A DNA stretch of 21,672 bases from Kipferlia bialata (taxonomy: Eukaryota; Fornicata). Below, piece after piece: positions 10,700 to 17,873 of this stretch. The notes under the pieces were generated by a model. The model saw only the letters and a list, made by a program, of their open reading frames with translations. It had not been told where the DNA came from and searched no databases. Both the position numbers and the translations under genes were made by a program. Within the stretch, counting starts at the first letter, position 1; each line of letters opens with the position of its first letter. The stretch spans positions 4,162 to 25,833 of the forward strand of contig BDIP01000207.1 in assembly GCA_003568945.1 (NCBI GenBank). Direction: 5' to 3'.

Positions 10700-12478
10700 C
10701 TCTTACCCTAGGTCACCCCTGCCATGACTGTGGCAGTGCTCACATCTCGCTTCTCATGCCGCAAGTTCAAGGTACTGTATTGATTGTAGATACATACACC
10801 CATAAATACGAAGGCCTAGTATGGGTGCGACCATTACATGTGTCTATAATCTCACACATTCCCTGACCCCAGCCCACCCCTCCCCCCCTGGCCCTTCTCA
10901 AGGACGTGTGTGCCCTGGCCAGCTGTGCCCCGTCAGGTATATATCATAGTATATACATAGTTATATATATACTATGTGAATAGTTTGGGTGTATATGTAT
11001 ATGTGTATATATATATACTACGCTGTGTGTACAATCAATGTATATATGGGGGTATATACTAGTGTGTGCCCTGTTCCCATACCCTCCCACCCCTAGGCGC
11101 TGCCTGTGACTCCAACCTTTCGCATTGGTATATATATTGTATCATTATAGTAACCCATCTCACCCTAGGCGCTGCCTGTGACTCCAACCTCTACACCATT
11201 GTGTCCTCCCCTGAAGCAGCTGCCAGGATATCTGAGTGGTCATTCCCACCTCCCCCGCCCATGGATGCACAGAAGGTGTGTATCGGTATATATGCATCGT
11301 CTATTTATATACGTCGTCTGTATACATCTGACTCCAGGCTGCTTGGAAGGCTGCCTGGTTCACTGGCCGCACCCCTGGGTCCACCATCAACGGAGCCCCA
11401 GCATGCATCATCATATCCACACCCCCGGTGTGCCAGATAGGCATGTGCTTTTTGATATGTATGCCTACCCATTCCCTGTGTTCAAACCCTCACCCGCCAG
11501 ACCCTCTGGTCACAGGCCCTTGGCCCCTACAGGATGCCTCCCTGGCCAGTGCACACCTGCAGGTATAGGTGGTATATATATTTCACTTAGAATGTATACC
11601 CATCTATGTGGGTATATGTATATGAATATATATATACAGGATCCCTCCCTGGCTAGTGGCCATCTGCAGGTATAGATAGTATTGTGCGGTGTAATATACA
11701 CATATTGTCATCCCACCCTCAGATTGCTGCCTCTGGTCTGGGTCTGGCCACCTGTGAGATGTCGAGACACGCCGCATTCAACAAGGTACTCATGAGTGTG
11801 AATATATATATTATATCTCTAGAGTAATAGCATGTATATGTAGAGGTATGTCGAGACACGCAGCATTCAACAAGGTGGGTGTATTGATGAATAAGGTGTA
11901 TGGTATATAATTTGAGTCTCTATATGTATAGTCTCTCTGACTCTAGGAAATGGCTCTGCGTGCCATGTATGGTATCCCAGAGGACCACACGGTCAGATGC
12001 CTCATATCCATCGGGTACTCGGCTGAGAGGTATGCATGTTCTGTACAGTACGTGGACAATAGTATATACGTTTAGTGTATGTGCAGATTGACCCCATCCA
12101 CAGAGGCATCCAACAGTCAATGCTAGTATTATATATTTATGGACCTTCACTATATATGTACAAATCGAGAGTGTACACATCTATGATGTATATAGCTTCT
12201 TATACCAGGCCCATCCAGAGAGACACACAACTGTCAAGGCCAATAAATTATTCGTACATGTACTACGGTATATGTATATATATTGATATATGTATATATA
12301 TTGATATATGTATATGTATTGATATATGTATATATATTGATACATGTATATATATTGATATATGTGTATATGTAATATGTGTAAATGTATATCATCTTAT
12401 GTCAGGCCCATCCACCGAGGAGTGCAGCGCCACCCGCCCCACCTCAACATAGTGACAGCAGTGCCAGAGCAGGAGTAG
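5704..12478 (+). CDS. Gene B: unrecognised N-terminal region joined to a nitroreductase-family domain, 22 exons
   Basis: Exons: 5704-5721, 5984-6029, 6253-6345, 6595-6743, 6981-7033, 7519-7587, 7802-7873, 8305-8362, 8703-8757, 8865-8937, 9602-9682, 10125-10134, 10245-10261, 10441-10477, 10712-10771, 10873-10936, 11169-11275, 11338-11427, 11533-11562, 11723-11785, 11947-12029, 12406-12478. All phases agree and the sum is 1401 nt (466 residues plus TAG). The ATG at 5704 is chosen because the second exon is open only in phase 0. Residues 1-277 are unrecognised. They hold two Arg-Glu runs (about 24-37 and 68-82), then helix-rich segments such as SHIPVLCQLAREAKGD and GFLPRVAKALLQLVSE that could be HEAT/ARM-like. 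Residues 278-466 are the nitroreductase domain. The 10-nt exon 12 is the least certain: the exon may run on into the following (TC)n tract. The two halves could instead be two genes, but no stop separates them. Confidence 0.8.
6146..6187 (+). repeat. (TC)n microsatellite in gene B intron 2
   Basis: About 20 dinucleotides, one of several (TC)n runs in gene B introns (also 5783-5819, 5960-5980, 6913-6959, 10160-10207, 10663-10694). Confidence 0.95.
6410..6523 (+). repeat. Two echoes of gene B exon 4 start
   Basis: Copies at 6410-6434 (TRVPHS with ACC/ACT and TCC/TCT synonymous) and 6492-6523 (TRVPHSFFE identical). The real exon starts at 6595. Confidence 0.85.
6890..6912 (+). repeat. Echo of gene B exon 5 start with acceptor
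   Basis: CAGAGTGCCGTCATTGCCCAG-type copy, identical over about 20 nt to 6978-6999 and followed directly by a (TC)n run. Confidence 0.85.
7154..7255 (+). repeat. Two echoes of gene B exon 5 end with donor
   Basis: The copy at 7154-7190 is identical to 7000-7036. The copy at 7229-7255 is diverged but conservative in the same frame: TQQTKR becomes TRQSRR. Confidence 0.8.
7302..7430 (+). repeat. Two echoes of gene B exon 6 start
   Basis: A 15-nt remnant at 7302-7316 and a longer copy at 7395-7430 with acceptor, coding HIPVICQLA (ATC/ATT and CCC/CCA synonymous, L/I). The real exon is 7519-7587. Confidence 0.85.
7668..8003 (+). repeat. Echoes of both ends of gene B exon 7
   Basis: The copy at 7668-7690 matches the CCCACCTTGACAG part near the exon start. 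The copy at 7968-8003 repeats MFGDMSTQS plus the donor (TCC/TCG synonymous). The real exon is 7802-7873. Confidence 0.85.
8191..8228 (+). repeat. Echo of gene B exon 8 start
   Basis: Copies acceptor and CGFLPRVAKA with CCT/CCC synonymous. The real exon is 8305-8362. Confidence 0.85.
8575..8614 (+). repeat. Echo of gene B exon 9 start
   Basis: Identical over TGTCAG plus DSNARDFIHI coding sequence to the start of exon 8703-8757, then runs into (TA)n. Confidence 0.85.
9022..9342 (+). repeat. Three phase-neutral 30-nt duplicate exons after gene B exon 10
   Basis: Units 9022-9051, 9197-9226 and 9313-9342 each follow ATCAG and precede GTA, are exactly 30 nt, and are phase 2 at both ends like the exon 10 end. 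They read TVGMDELQH, TVGMEELQH and TVVSDELQH against TVAMDELQH in exon 10, with silent changes GAG/GAA, TTA/CTG, CAA/CAG and CAT/CAC. A decayed remnant lies at 9083-9106. They can be skipped, or included in any number, without changing frame. Confidence 0.75.
9408..9554 (+). repeat. Two echoes of gene B exon 11 start
   Basis: Copies of SVRTESE coding sequence at 9408-9440 and 9529-9554; the real exon starts at 9602. Confidence 0.85.
9750..10057 (+). repeat. Three echoes of gene B exon 11 end with donor
   Basis: Copies at 9750-9790, 9902-9941 and 10018-10057 read LAQTLAVTCHATR or close variants, versus LAQTLAVTCHAA in the exon. GTC/GTG, ACC/ACA, CAC/CAT and GCT/GCC are synonymous. The echoes resemble each other more than the real exon, so they share a later history. 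Confidence 0.85.
10627..10661 (+). repeat. Echo of gene B exon 15 start
   Basis: Reads ATAPAMTVTVL after a CCTCAG acceptor and runs into a (TC)16 tract, versus VTPAMTVAVL in the real exon at 10712. Confidence 0.8.
11089..11130 (+). repeat. Echo of gene B exon 17 start
   Basis: CACCCCTAG plus GAACDSNL coding sequence (CTC/CTT synonymous), then TCGCATTG and a GTATAT donor-like site. The real exon starts at 11169. Confidence 0.85.
11640..11669 (+). repeat. Complete duplicate of gene B exon 19 (possible alternative exon)
   Basis: A 30-nt unit between TATACAG and GTATAG reads DPSLASGHLQ, phase 0 at both ends, versus DASLASAHLQ in exon 11533-11562. Both splice sites are present. Either exon alone, or both, keep the nitroreductase frame open. 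Confidence 0.75.
11848..11880 (+). repeat. Echo of gene B exon 20 end
   Basis: Copies MSRHAAFNK plus donor with GCC/GCA synonymous to 11758-11785. Confidence 0.85.
12090..12241 (+). repeat. Two echoes of gene B exon 22 start
   Basis: Copies at 12090-12121 (PIHRGIQQS) and 12202-12241 (PIQRDTQLS, with its own CCAG acceptor), versus PIHRGVQRH in the real exon at 12406. Confidence 0.8.
12272..12372 (+). repeat. 18-bp AT minisatellite in last intron of gene B
   Basis: About five and a half copies of a unit like TGTATATATATTGATATA with small variations. Confidence 0.85.
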
Positions 12479-12482
12479 TAGG

Positions 12483-12515
<33 letters not shown>

Positions 12516-12897
12516 ATGTGCTGAGGACTGAACCTGTCTCCTAGCTACTCATTGTACTTCCAACCACATCAGAGTTATGCTATTGTAGGTAGTATCGATA
12601 CCAAGACCAATAGACATCTGTATGTCAATTCAATCAGTAGGAGAACGGTGTTCATGTGTCTATAACCCTGAAATGGACATCAAATCTATCCATCTATTCT
12701 ATGTACTGTACTATATACTGTACTATCTATCCCCCTGTCATCCCAGCAATCTAGGAGACTGTTATCCTAACTATCCTAAGACATGATAACAATCGAGTAC
12801 TGCTGAAGACTGGCAGGCACACTAACTACTACTAACTACACCTAAACGCCTCCCATACCCCCTCGATACTTCTAAACTCCGTCCACCCCCACAAGCC
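12479..12897. other. Convergent intergenic region B/K
   Basis: This 419-bp stretch lies between the stop of gene B and the stop of gene K. It starts with a (GA)n tract at about 12485-12513 and is otherwise plain sequence with a short CTATATACTGTACTAT repetition near 12700-12730. It must hold both 3' ends, but I see no clear poly(A) signal and no further gene. Confidence 0.6.
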
Positions 12898-13557
12898 TCA
12901 CTTTGCGCTGGCCTCTGCGACTAGGGATGCGTACTGGAGTGTGTTGACTGTCTTCTTGAGATACTCTGCTGAGGGAGAGACGTTGGACACCATGACAGTC
13001 TGGGCGTCCTTGTCCTGAAATAAGGGTGCAGAGTGAGAGAAAAAGGGTGTAGAGGTAGAGAGGGAGTATTGCTTGACATATACAGTAGGATGTCTCACCT
13101 CGAGGTACTCCCTGAGTATCTGGGTCAGCATCCATAGTCATATTAGCACTAATAGCACAGTTAGACATATGAAGTGTAATGTCTCATACTGCTCGGTCTC
13201 ACCTCGAGGTACTCCCTGAGTATCTGGGTCAGCCTGCTGTTGCGGTAGGGCACGTGGCTGGCCCCACTGGGGGTGAGACATGGACTGGTACAGGACTAGA
13301 CTCACTATAGCCTGGTTGTAGGTGATACCCTACTTCTCATAGTCTCACCTGTGTCTCCTGCGTATGCACTCCTTGAGAGCCAGCAGGGTCTTGTTGATCT
13401 CCTGACCCTCCTTCCTCTGTTGGGGGGTGAGCTGGGGGTAAGCGATGTGTAGAGATAGGGGACTAAGATATACAGAACCAGTCAGTTGTTAAAAGTGAGC
13501 TAGGGGTGAGCCATAGGTGTATAGAGTGGTATGAAATCTGACGTCCCGATAAACCTG

Positions 13558-13599
<42 letters not shown>

Positions 13600-16197
13600 C
13601 ATGTAAGTGTCTTGATACCTGTCTGTCAGCTGTTGCCCCATACTCAGCCCCGGCCAGGTCACACAGCAACAGGGTACCACCCACACTGCATCCAGCGGCA
13701 CGGGACTCCTGGGGTCAGATACCATACACTGTACATAGTTTATATACATTATACCACATATGTACTACACCCAGCGGCACGAGACTCCTGGGGTCAGATA
13801 CCATACAGCATATACACGCAATTATGCAGTACCACGGGACAAATGCATTCCCACCTTGATGAGAGCTGCCTCCTGCTCCAGAAGAGAGAGAGAGAGTGAT
13901 TCGATGTTGATGTCATATACATGATGGGAGGCCCTTACTATACATAGACCCACCTTGATGAGAGCTGCCTCCTGCTCCAGTAGGGCCTCCAGCTTGACAT
14001 CCTCGGCCTGGCGGATGGCCTGTAGTAAGGGAAGGTGATACAAATACCAGAATATGGTGTATGTAGCAATATAGATATAAGTATTCTTTGCATCTGGTAC
14101 ACATATACTTACCAGCAGGTTGTTGATGATGGTATATATATATATATATATAAATAGAGAGAGAGAGAGAGAGAGGGGTACTCCCCCACTGGGCACATAC
14201 CAGCAGGTTGTTGATGATGGTCTGGTCGCACTTGGGCACCTCATGCAGGGGGATCTTGTACCACTGGGGGGTTAGGTATATGTATATAGAGAGAGAGACA
14301 GAGACCTTGTACACATTGTCCTCCATGTCCTACATGTATGTGAATGTGTAAATGTGTATATGTACTGTGTATGCATACTCACGTTGCCCTCCTCGTCCTG
14401 CTGCCACATACTGGCAATGGCATCCTCCACCTCTGCGATGGCCTTGGCGGCATGCACACGGCCTGGGAGTTAGGAATATATATATATGGATAGATATATA
14501 TATATTTCATGATGGTATAATAATATATATTCAATGTATATTTAATAAGTATACATGTGTGTGTACAACTATGTACATGTCAGAGGACCCCCCACCTGTC
14601 CTGACCACCTCCCCCTCCTGTCTCATGATGGTCTCTCGCAGGGCAACCAACTCCTTGCTCACAATCTGAAGGTCAGTATGACTACTAATGAATACTGCCA
14701 AATAGCCCCGATGTTCATGTGGTGTTCTACTAAAAATTCTGTGTATAGAATTACCAAAATTAAATATATCAGGTAGAACAGGGCGTGCGAACTGGAGGTA
14801 TGTATGTGGTCATATACAATGGAATATAGCACTATATAAACGGACAAAAACAATACCATTCCCATTCCTCCAGGTAGAGCAGGCCCATCACTTAATGACT
14901 CGTCATGAAGTTATATGTGAATACATAGAGTATATATAGAGAATAACCATAATTCAATACCTCCAGGTAGAGCAGGGCGTGTATTGTCTTAACTATATGT
15001 AGAAATAGTATACATGATGTATGGTATACATATATATATATATAGTAATCCCACCTCCAGGTAGAGCAGTGCGTGTGACCTGCTCGACTCATCGTGTGTC
15101 TCTGAAGAACCAACCTTCCTGACACTCATGCCCAGAGAGACGATGGCATCGAGGCCTGGGGTGGGACATATACCTAGTGGTGGTATATATATATATATAC
15201 ACTCCTAAAATATGGGACACGATGGCATCAAGTTCTGGGGTGGGAGAAGCATATATATAGTGGTGGACAAATATTTATGTATATATATGTGTATTTATCA
15301 TACAATATGGGAGACAATGGCATCAAGACCTGGAATGGGACACATACATTATTACGATTATATATCATATACAAATATCAAAACCATAAAGAGTCCACAA
15401 TGGCGTCAAGGCCTGGGAGGTGGTATTAACAGTAAACGAACCCACCCACCCTACGGTGTGTCTGTGTGCAGTGTCTTCAATATAAGTATATAATATACAT
15501 AGTAGATATACAGTAGATATATATGACTTGTACGTTAATAAGCAGAGTCACCACCCCGCGTGCGCGTCTGTGTGTACACTATCCATACATATACAACAAG
15601 ACACCCACCCTCCTGCGTGTCTGTGTGGAGTGTCTTGAGGGGGTTGACCGTGACACCCCCGTCCTCATGGGTCACAGTGTCGGCACGCACATAGGTCTGG
15701 GGGGTGAGACTAATTCAGTATGGTATAGTGTACCCAATATAGTACAGTACACCGATACTGATACTGGTAGTCATAGTGATATACAGTGATACGATTCACG
15801 GGGTCAGTACGCTCATAGGTCTGGGGGGTGAGAGAGAGGGACAGCGTTACTATATTACTCCGATATTGAGAGTCCAAGGTCATGCGGAAGAGGTTGACCA
15901 CCATGTATAGATCCCCTAAATTGACTAGAACACCCTATAACGACCTTCCCGTCCTCCCCTGTTGATACACATCCACTCATATACATATATGTATGAATAC
16001 ATATATATACCCACCTTCCCATCCTCGCCCTGTCTAGTATAGTCGGAATTTTACAGTATAGGATTGATATACATCCAGTATAGTACTTATAGTATTTCTA
16101 TATATATATATTTATGTGTGTGTATGTATACACCCACCTTGCCGTCCTCGCCCTGTCTGACCGAGCAGAGGTGCCTGTCGTCCAGAAGGTCATAGAC
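12898..16197 (-). CDS. Gene K: divergent kinesin motor protein, 11 exons, 5' part missing
   Basis: Exons, in transcript order: 16138-16197, 15609-15696, 15055-15155, 14596-14665, 14383-14462, 14201-14263, 13954-14019, 13619-13708, 13349-13416, 13203-13266, 12898-13014 (stop TGA). Phases all agree, giving 288 residues. Kinesin landmarks in order: VYDLLDDRH (loop after beta 5), HDESSRSHALLYLE (switch I, SSRSH intact), GGTLLLCDLAGAEYG (switch II, DLAGAE instead of DLAGSE), EINKTLLALKECIRRR, HVPYRNSRLTQILREYLE and VMVSNVSPSAEYLKKTVN before the end of the motor. The ALKECIR wording resembles kinesin-13, but the subfamily is not settled. The chain stops about 18 residues after the last motor strand, so the motor would be C-terminal or stand alone. 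The P-loop exons (GQTGSGKT type) are not in the window: an echo of the first exon lies at 16281-16311, then a 15-base G run, then gene C on the other strand. Confidence 0.9.
13093..13130 (-). repeat. Echo of kinesin exon 10 end with donor
   Basis: LTQILREYLE coding sequence plus GTGAGA, identical to 13203-13236. Confidence 0.85.
13770..13882 (-). repeat. Echoes of kinesin exon 8 start and exon 7 end
   Basis: The copy at 13770-13807 repeats CTGACCCCAG plus ESRAAG (TCC/TCT synonymous). The copy at 13848-13882 repeats LEQEAALIK plus GTGGGA. Both sit in the single intron between exons 7 and 8, so an intron can hold echoes of both neighbours, each next to the exon it copies on the far side. Confidence 0.85.
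14108..14133 (-). repeat. Echo of kinesin exon 6 end
   Basis: TIINNLL coding sequence plus donor, identical to 14201-14221 and followed by GTAAGT, a better donor than the real exon's GTATGT. Confidence 0.85.
14769..14981 (-). repeat. Three echoes of kinesin exon 3 end
   Basis: Copies of the (H)ALLYLE segment plus donor at 14769-14790 (decayed), 14867-14885 (partial) and 14958-14981 (GCA/GCC synonymous). The real exon end is 15055-15075. Confidence 0.8.
15213..15422 (-). repeat. Three echoes of kinesin exon 3 start with acceptor
   Basis: Copies at 15213-15244, 15308-15340 and 15393-15422 all read LDAIV. CTC/CTT, GAT/GAC, ATC/ATT and GTC/GTG are synonymous; the next residues drift to SH or DS. 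Confidence 0.85.
15441..15583 (-). repeat. Two echoes of kinesin exon 2 end with donor
   Basis: The copy at 15441-15483 keeps LKTLHTDT with synonymous CTC/TTG, CTC/CTG and ACG/ACA, but has a stop codon at its last position. The copy at 15548-15583 is more decayed. The real exon is 15609-15696. Confidence 0.8.
15801..16037 (-). repeat. Echoes of kinesin exon 2 start and exon 1 end
   Basis: The copy at 15801-15834 (TYERTDPV versus TYVRADTV) has its acceptor. Copies at 15941-15960 and 16008-16037 repeat the QGEDGK end and GTGGGT donor of the first visible exon. Confidence 0.8.
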
Positions 16198-16280
16198 CTG
16201 AGGGTTAGTATGACACACACACACACATATATATACAATATTATACATATATCAAATATGTATACACGTCAATATATACA

Positions 16281-16311
16281 TATGTCATCCAGAAATTCAT
16301 AGACCTGGCAA
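16281..16311 (-). repeat. Echo of first visible kinesin exon start
   Basis: Acceptor plus VYEFLDD versus VYDLLDD. It shows that the intron upstream of the first visible exon is real, so at least one more upstream exon once existed or lies elsewhere. Confidence 0.8.
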
Positions 16312-16346
16312 GCAGAAATCTTTTAGATACAGATATATGTGTGTGT

Positions 16347-16361
16347 GGGGGGGGGGGGGGG
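16347..16361 (+). repeat. Poly-G run of 15 at the junction of genes K and C
   Basis: A pure G15 run follows a short (GT)n. On its left an echo of the first visible kinesin exon ends; on its right, gene C coding sequence begins within a few tens of bases with no splice acceptor. Both genes lack their 5' ends here, so the run may mark a false join or a collapsed gap. Confidence 0.7.
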
Positions 16362-17458
16362 AAAGTTGGGGGGTTTATATCCCATCACGACGATGCCATC
16401 AACCGTATGAGGCGTGGACAGCAGATCAAGCAGGACAAGACAGAGGCCTACAAGGCATTGGGTGGGTGGAGGTGTCATGTTACACCCAAATATGTAAGCC
16501 CTCTCCCCCCTCTCCCCCTTGACCCCCAGGTGCCATCAAGCAGAAGGGAGGCGTCTCCTCCCCATCCACTGTGGACCCCTTCTCCTTTGCCACAGAGAAG
16601 AGAGCAGAGGTACCACACGAGTGTCTATTCATACTTATTACATTATTATTGTACTCATTGTTAATGTGTATTCATTTATTCTTTATAGTTGTTTCGTATT
16701 CATAAACGGGTATGCCACCTCTGTCTCCCATGCCTGTCCCTGACCCCTAGGAGAGACAGCAGAGGCACCCCGTGCTGTGTCTCGAGGTGGCCCTGGGCAA
16801 TGGCAGGGTGGGTCTGCTAGGCCTGCACAGGGGGGACGATCCAGCCGCCGTGGTGTCCCAGTTCAGTGATCTGTACAGCCTCGGGGTCAGGGACAGAGAC
16901 ACCCTGCTGCAGGTGCTGCTGCAGAAGATCGAGACCCACGTGCCGGACCACGTTGTGAATGTGAGTGGGGCTACTAGGACAGGGCACTCCACCAGACAGA
17001 TGAGACAGAGCAGGGGCACACCCAAGGCTGAGGCAGAGAGGGAGAGGAGGAGAGAGAGGGCTGCCGAGGAGGCCGAGGAGGCTGAGAGGGATGCCGAGAG
17101 GGATGCCGAGAGAGCAGAGGAGGAGGACCGTGAGGTTGTGACCCCCAGACACCCTGACCCCACCCCCATGCCCCACCACACAGAGGTGGCACTGGGACAG
17201 GGGGAGAGGGAGGAGGGGGTGAGCCCAACCGCCAGGCCCCACGCCTATGCCAGTGGCCCCTCTGTGGATGACCTCGAGAGACAGGTCGAGGAGTCCATCT
17301 CCCACCTGCTGCAGAGGAGGTCGTCCCCTTCCCTACCCGCCGAGGCCACTCTGCAGGGAGAGGCAGAGGCAGATGCAGAGAGAGAGGGAGCCTGGTCCCG
17401 TCTGATGGATGAGGGCGAGAGAGACGTAGGCTCCACCATGGATCTCCCTCTGGACTAA
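16362..17458 (+). CDS. Gene C: charge-rich coiled-coil protein with a small N-terminal domain, 3 exons seen
   Basis: Exons: up to 16461, 16530-16609, 16751-17458 (stop TAA). The left limit is uncertain. The frame is open leftwards to the poly-G run, and an in-frame ATG at 16407 could start a 280-residue protein, but HDDAINRM just before it also looks coding, so the true 5' end is probably missing. The first two exons give helical basic sequence (RRGQQIKQDKTEAYKAL; PSTVDPFSFATEKRAE). The last exon begins with a compact unit containing CLEVALGNGRVGLL and LHRGDDPAAVVSQFSDLYSL, like a small beta-grasp-type ligand domain found ahead of coiled coils in some protist cytoskeletal proteins (inference, weak). 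An Arg/Glu/Ala coiled coil follows (about residues 125-155), then a disordered acidic tail. No echoes occur here, and the last exon is far longer than any in A, B or K. Confidence 0.75.
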
Positions 17459-17873
17459 GAGTGACAGGGGCCGCGGGTGCATGGTATGTGGGCAGAAGGG
17501 TATGCAGCTTGTGTAGGAAAGTAGGATAGTCGCAATATGTGTGTATGATGTGTAATTGCGTTGTGGTTTGCGACATCATGTTTTGTACGAATAGATCGAG
17601 TATTATTGGAAGTCAATACTAGTTCAAGTGACGATAGTCTATTACTAATGTAATTCGACACTGCTATAACAGTCTGGCTATTGAAGCACATTAGTGGTAA
17701 TGTGTTTGGATAAGAGAAGTGGTTGGTGGGAATGGTATAATGGGAGGTATAGAGCAAAGAGTGTGGGCCATGCCTTGGGACACACTCTGACACTGCGGGG
17801 TAGATAGGCTATGACGAATCCTGCTAGAGTATTTCGTCTTAACAGTTAACGAAGAGGCACCGGGTCATGGGGC
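17459..17873. other. Convergent intergenic region C/D
   Basis: About 415 bp between the stops of genes C and D. Composition is mixed, without microsatellites or echoes. No gene or obvious terminator signal is seen; both 3' untranslated regions should lie here. Confidence 0.6.

Larger units (their letters stand above)
10712..12478 (+). other. Nitroreductase (FMN-dependent) domain of gene B
   Basis: Eight exons encode about 189 residues with the order of motifs expected for the nitroreductase superfamily. These are SRFSCRKFK (the SRRSxRKF-like start that contacts FMN phosphate), a helix ending in LASCAPSGAACDSN (compare APSxxNSQPW), a middle segment GAPACIIISTPP, then DASLASAHLQIAASGLGL and ATCEM (compare the helix and GLGTCW turn), and finally YGIPEDHTVRCLISIGYSAE (compare the conserved lGIPexxxxxxlixiGYP strand). 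Family members reduce nitro compounds, quinones or flavins with NAD(P)H as FMN homodimers, and in anaerobic protists they are linked to nitroimidazole activation. No ferredoxin domain with CxxCxxC is seen upstream, unlike the two-domain Giardia enzymes. The substrate cannot be told. A complete alternative copy of the DASLASAHLQ exon lies in the next intron. Confidence 0.88.
13708..14665 (-). other. Insertion of roughly 90 residues between kinesin switch I and switch II
   Basis: Five exons (14596-14665, 14383-14462, 14201-14263, 13954-14019 and the start of 13619-13708) encode about 100 residues placed between SSRSHALLYLE and GGTLLLCDLAG. In ordinary kinesins this spacing is about 25 residues, a beta hairpin. 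Segments such as KAIAEVEDAIASMWQQDEEG and KLEALLEQEAALIK are helix- and coiled-coil-like. All exons keep the frame, have good splice borders and some have echoes, so the insertion looks transcribed rather than spurious. A similar insertion in a known kinesin family is not something I recognise. Confidence 0.7.

Noticed and set aside
10724-12478. Nitroreductase as a separate gene starting at the ATG in exon 15
   Set aside because: Possible, but exon 14 joins exon 15 in phase with a good acceptor, so one gene is the simpler reading; kept as an alternative.
16974-17579. Long minus-strand open frame over gene C
   Set aside because: Shadow of the GC-rich, repeat-coding exon; no splice signals or recognisable domain on that strand.
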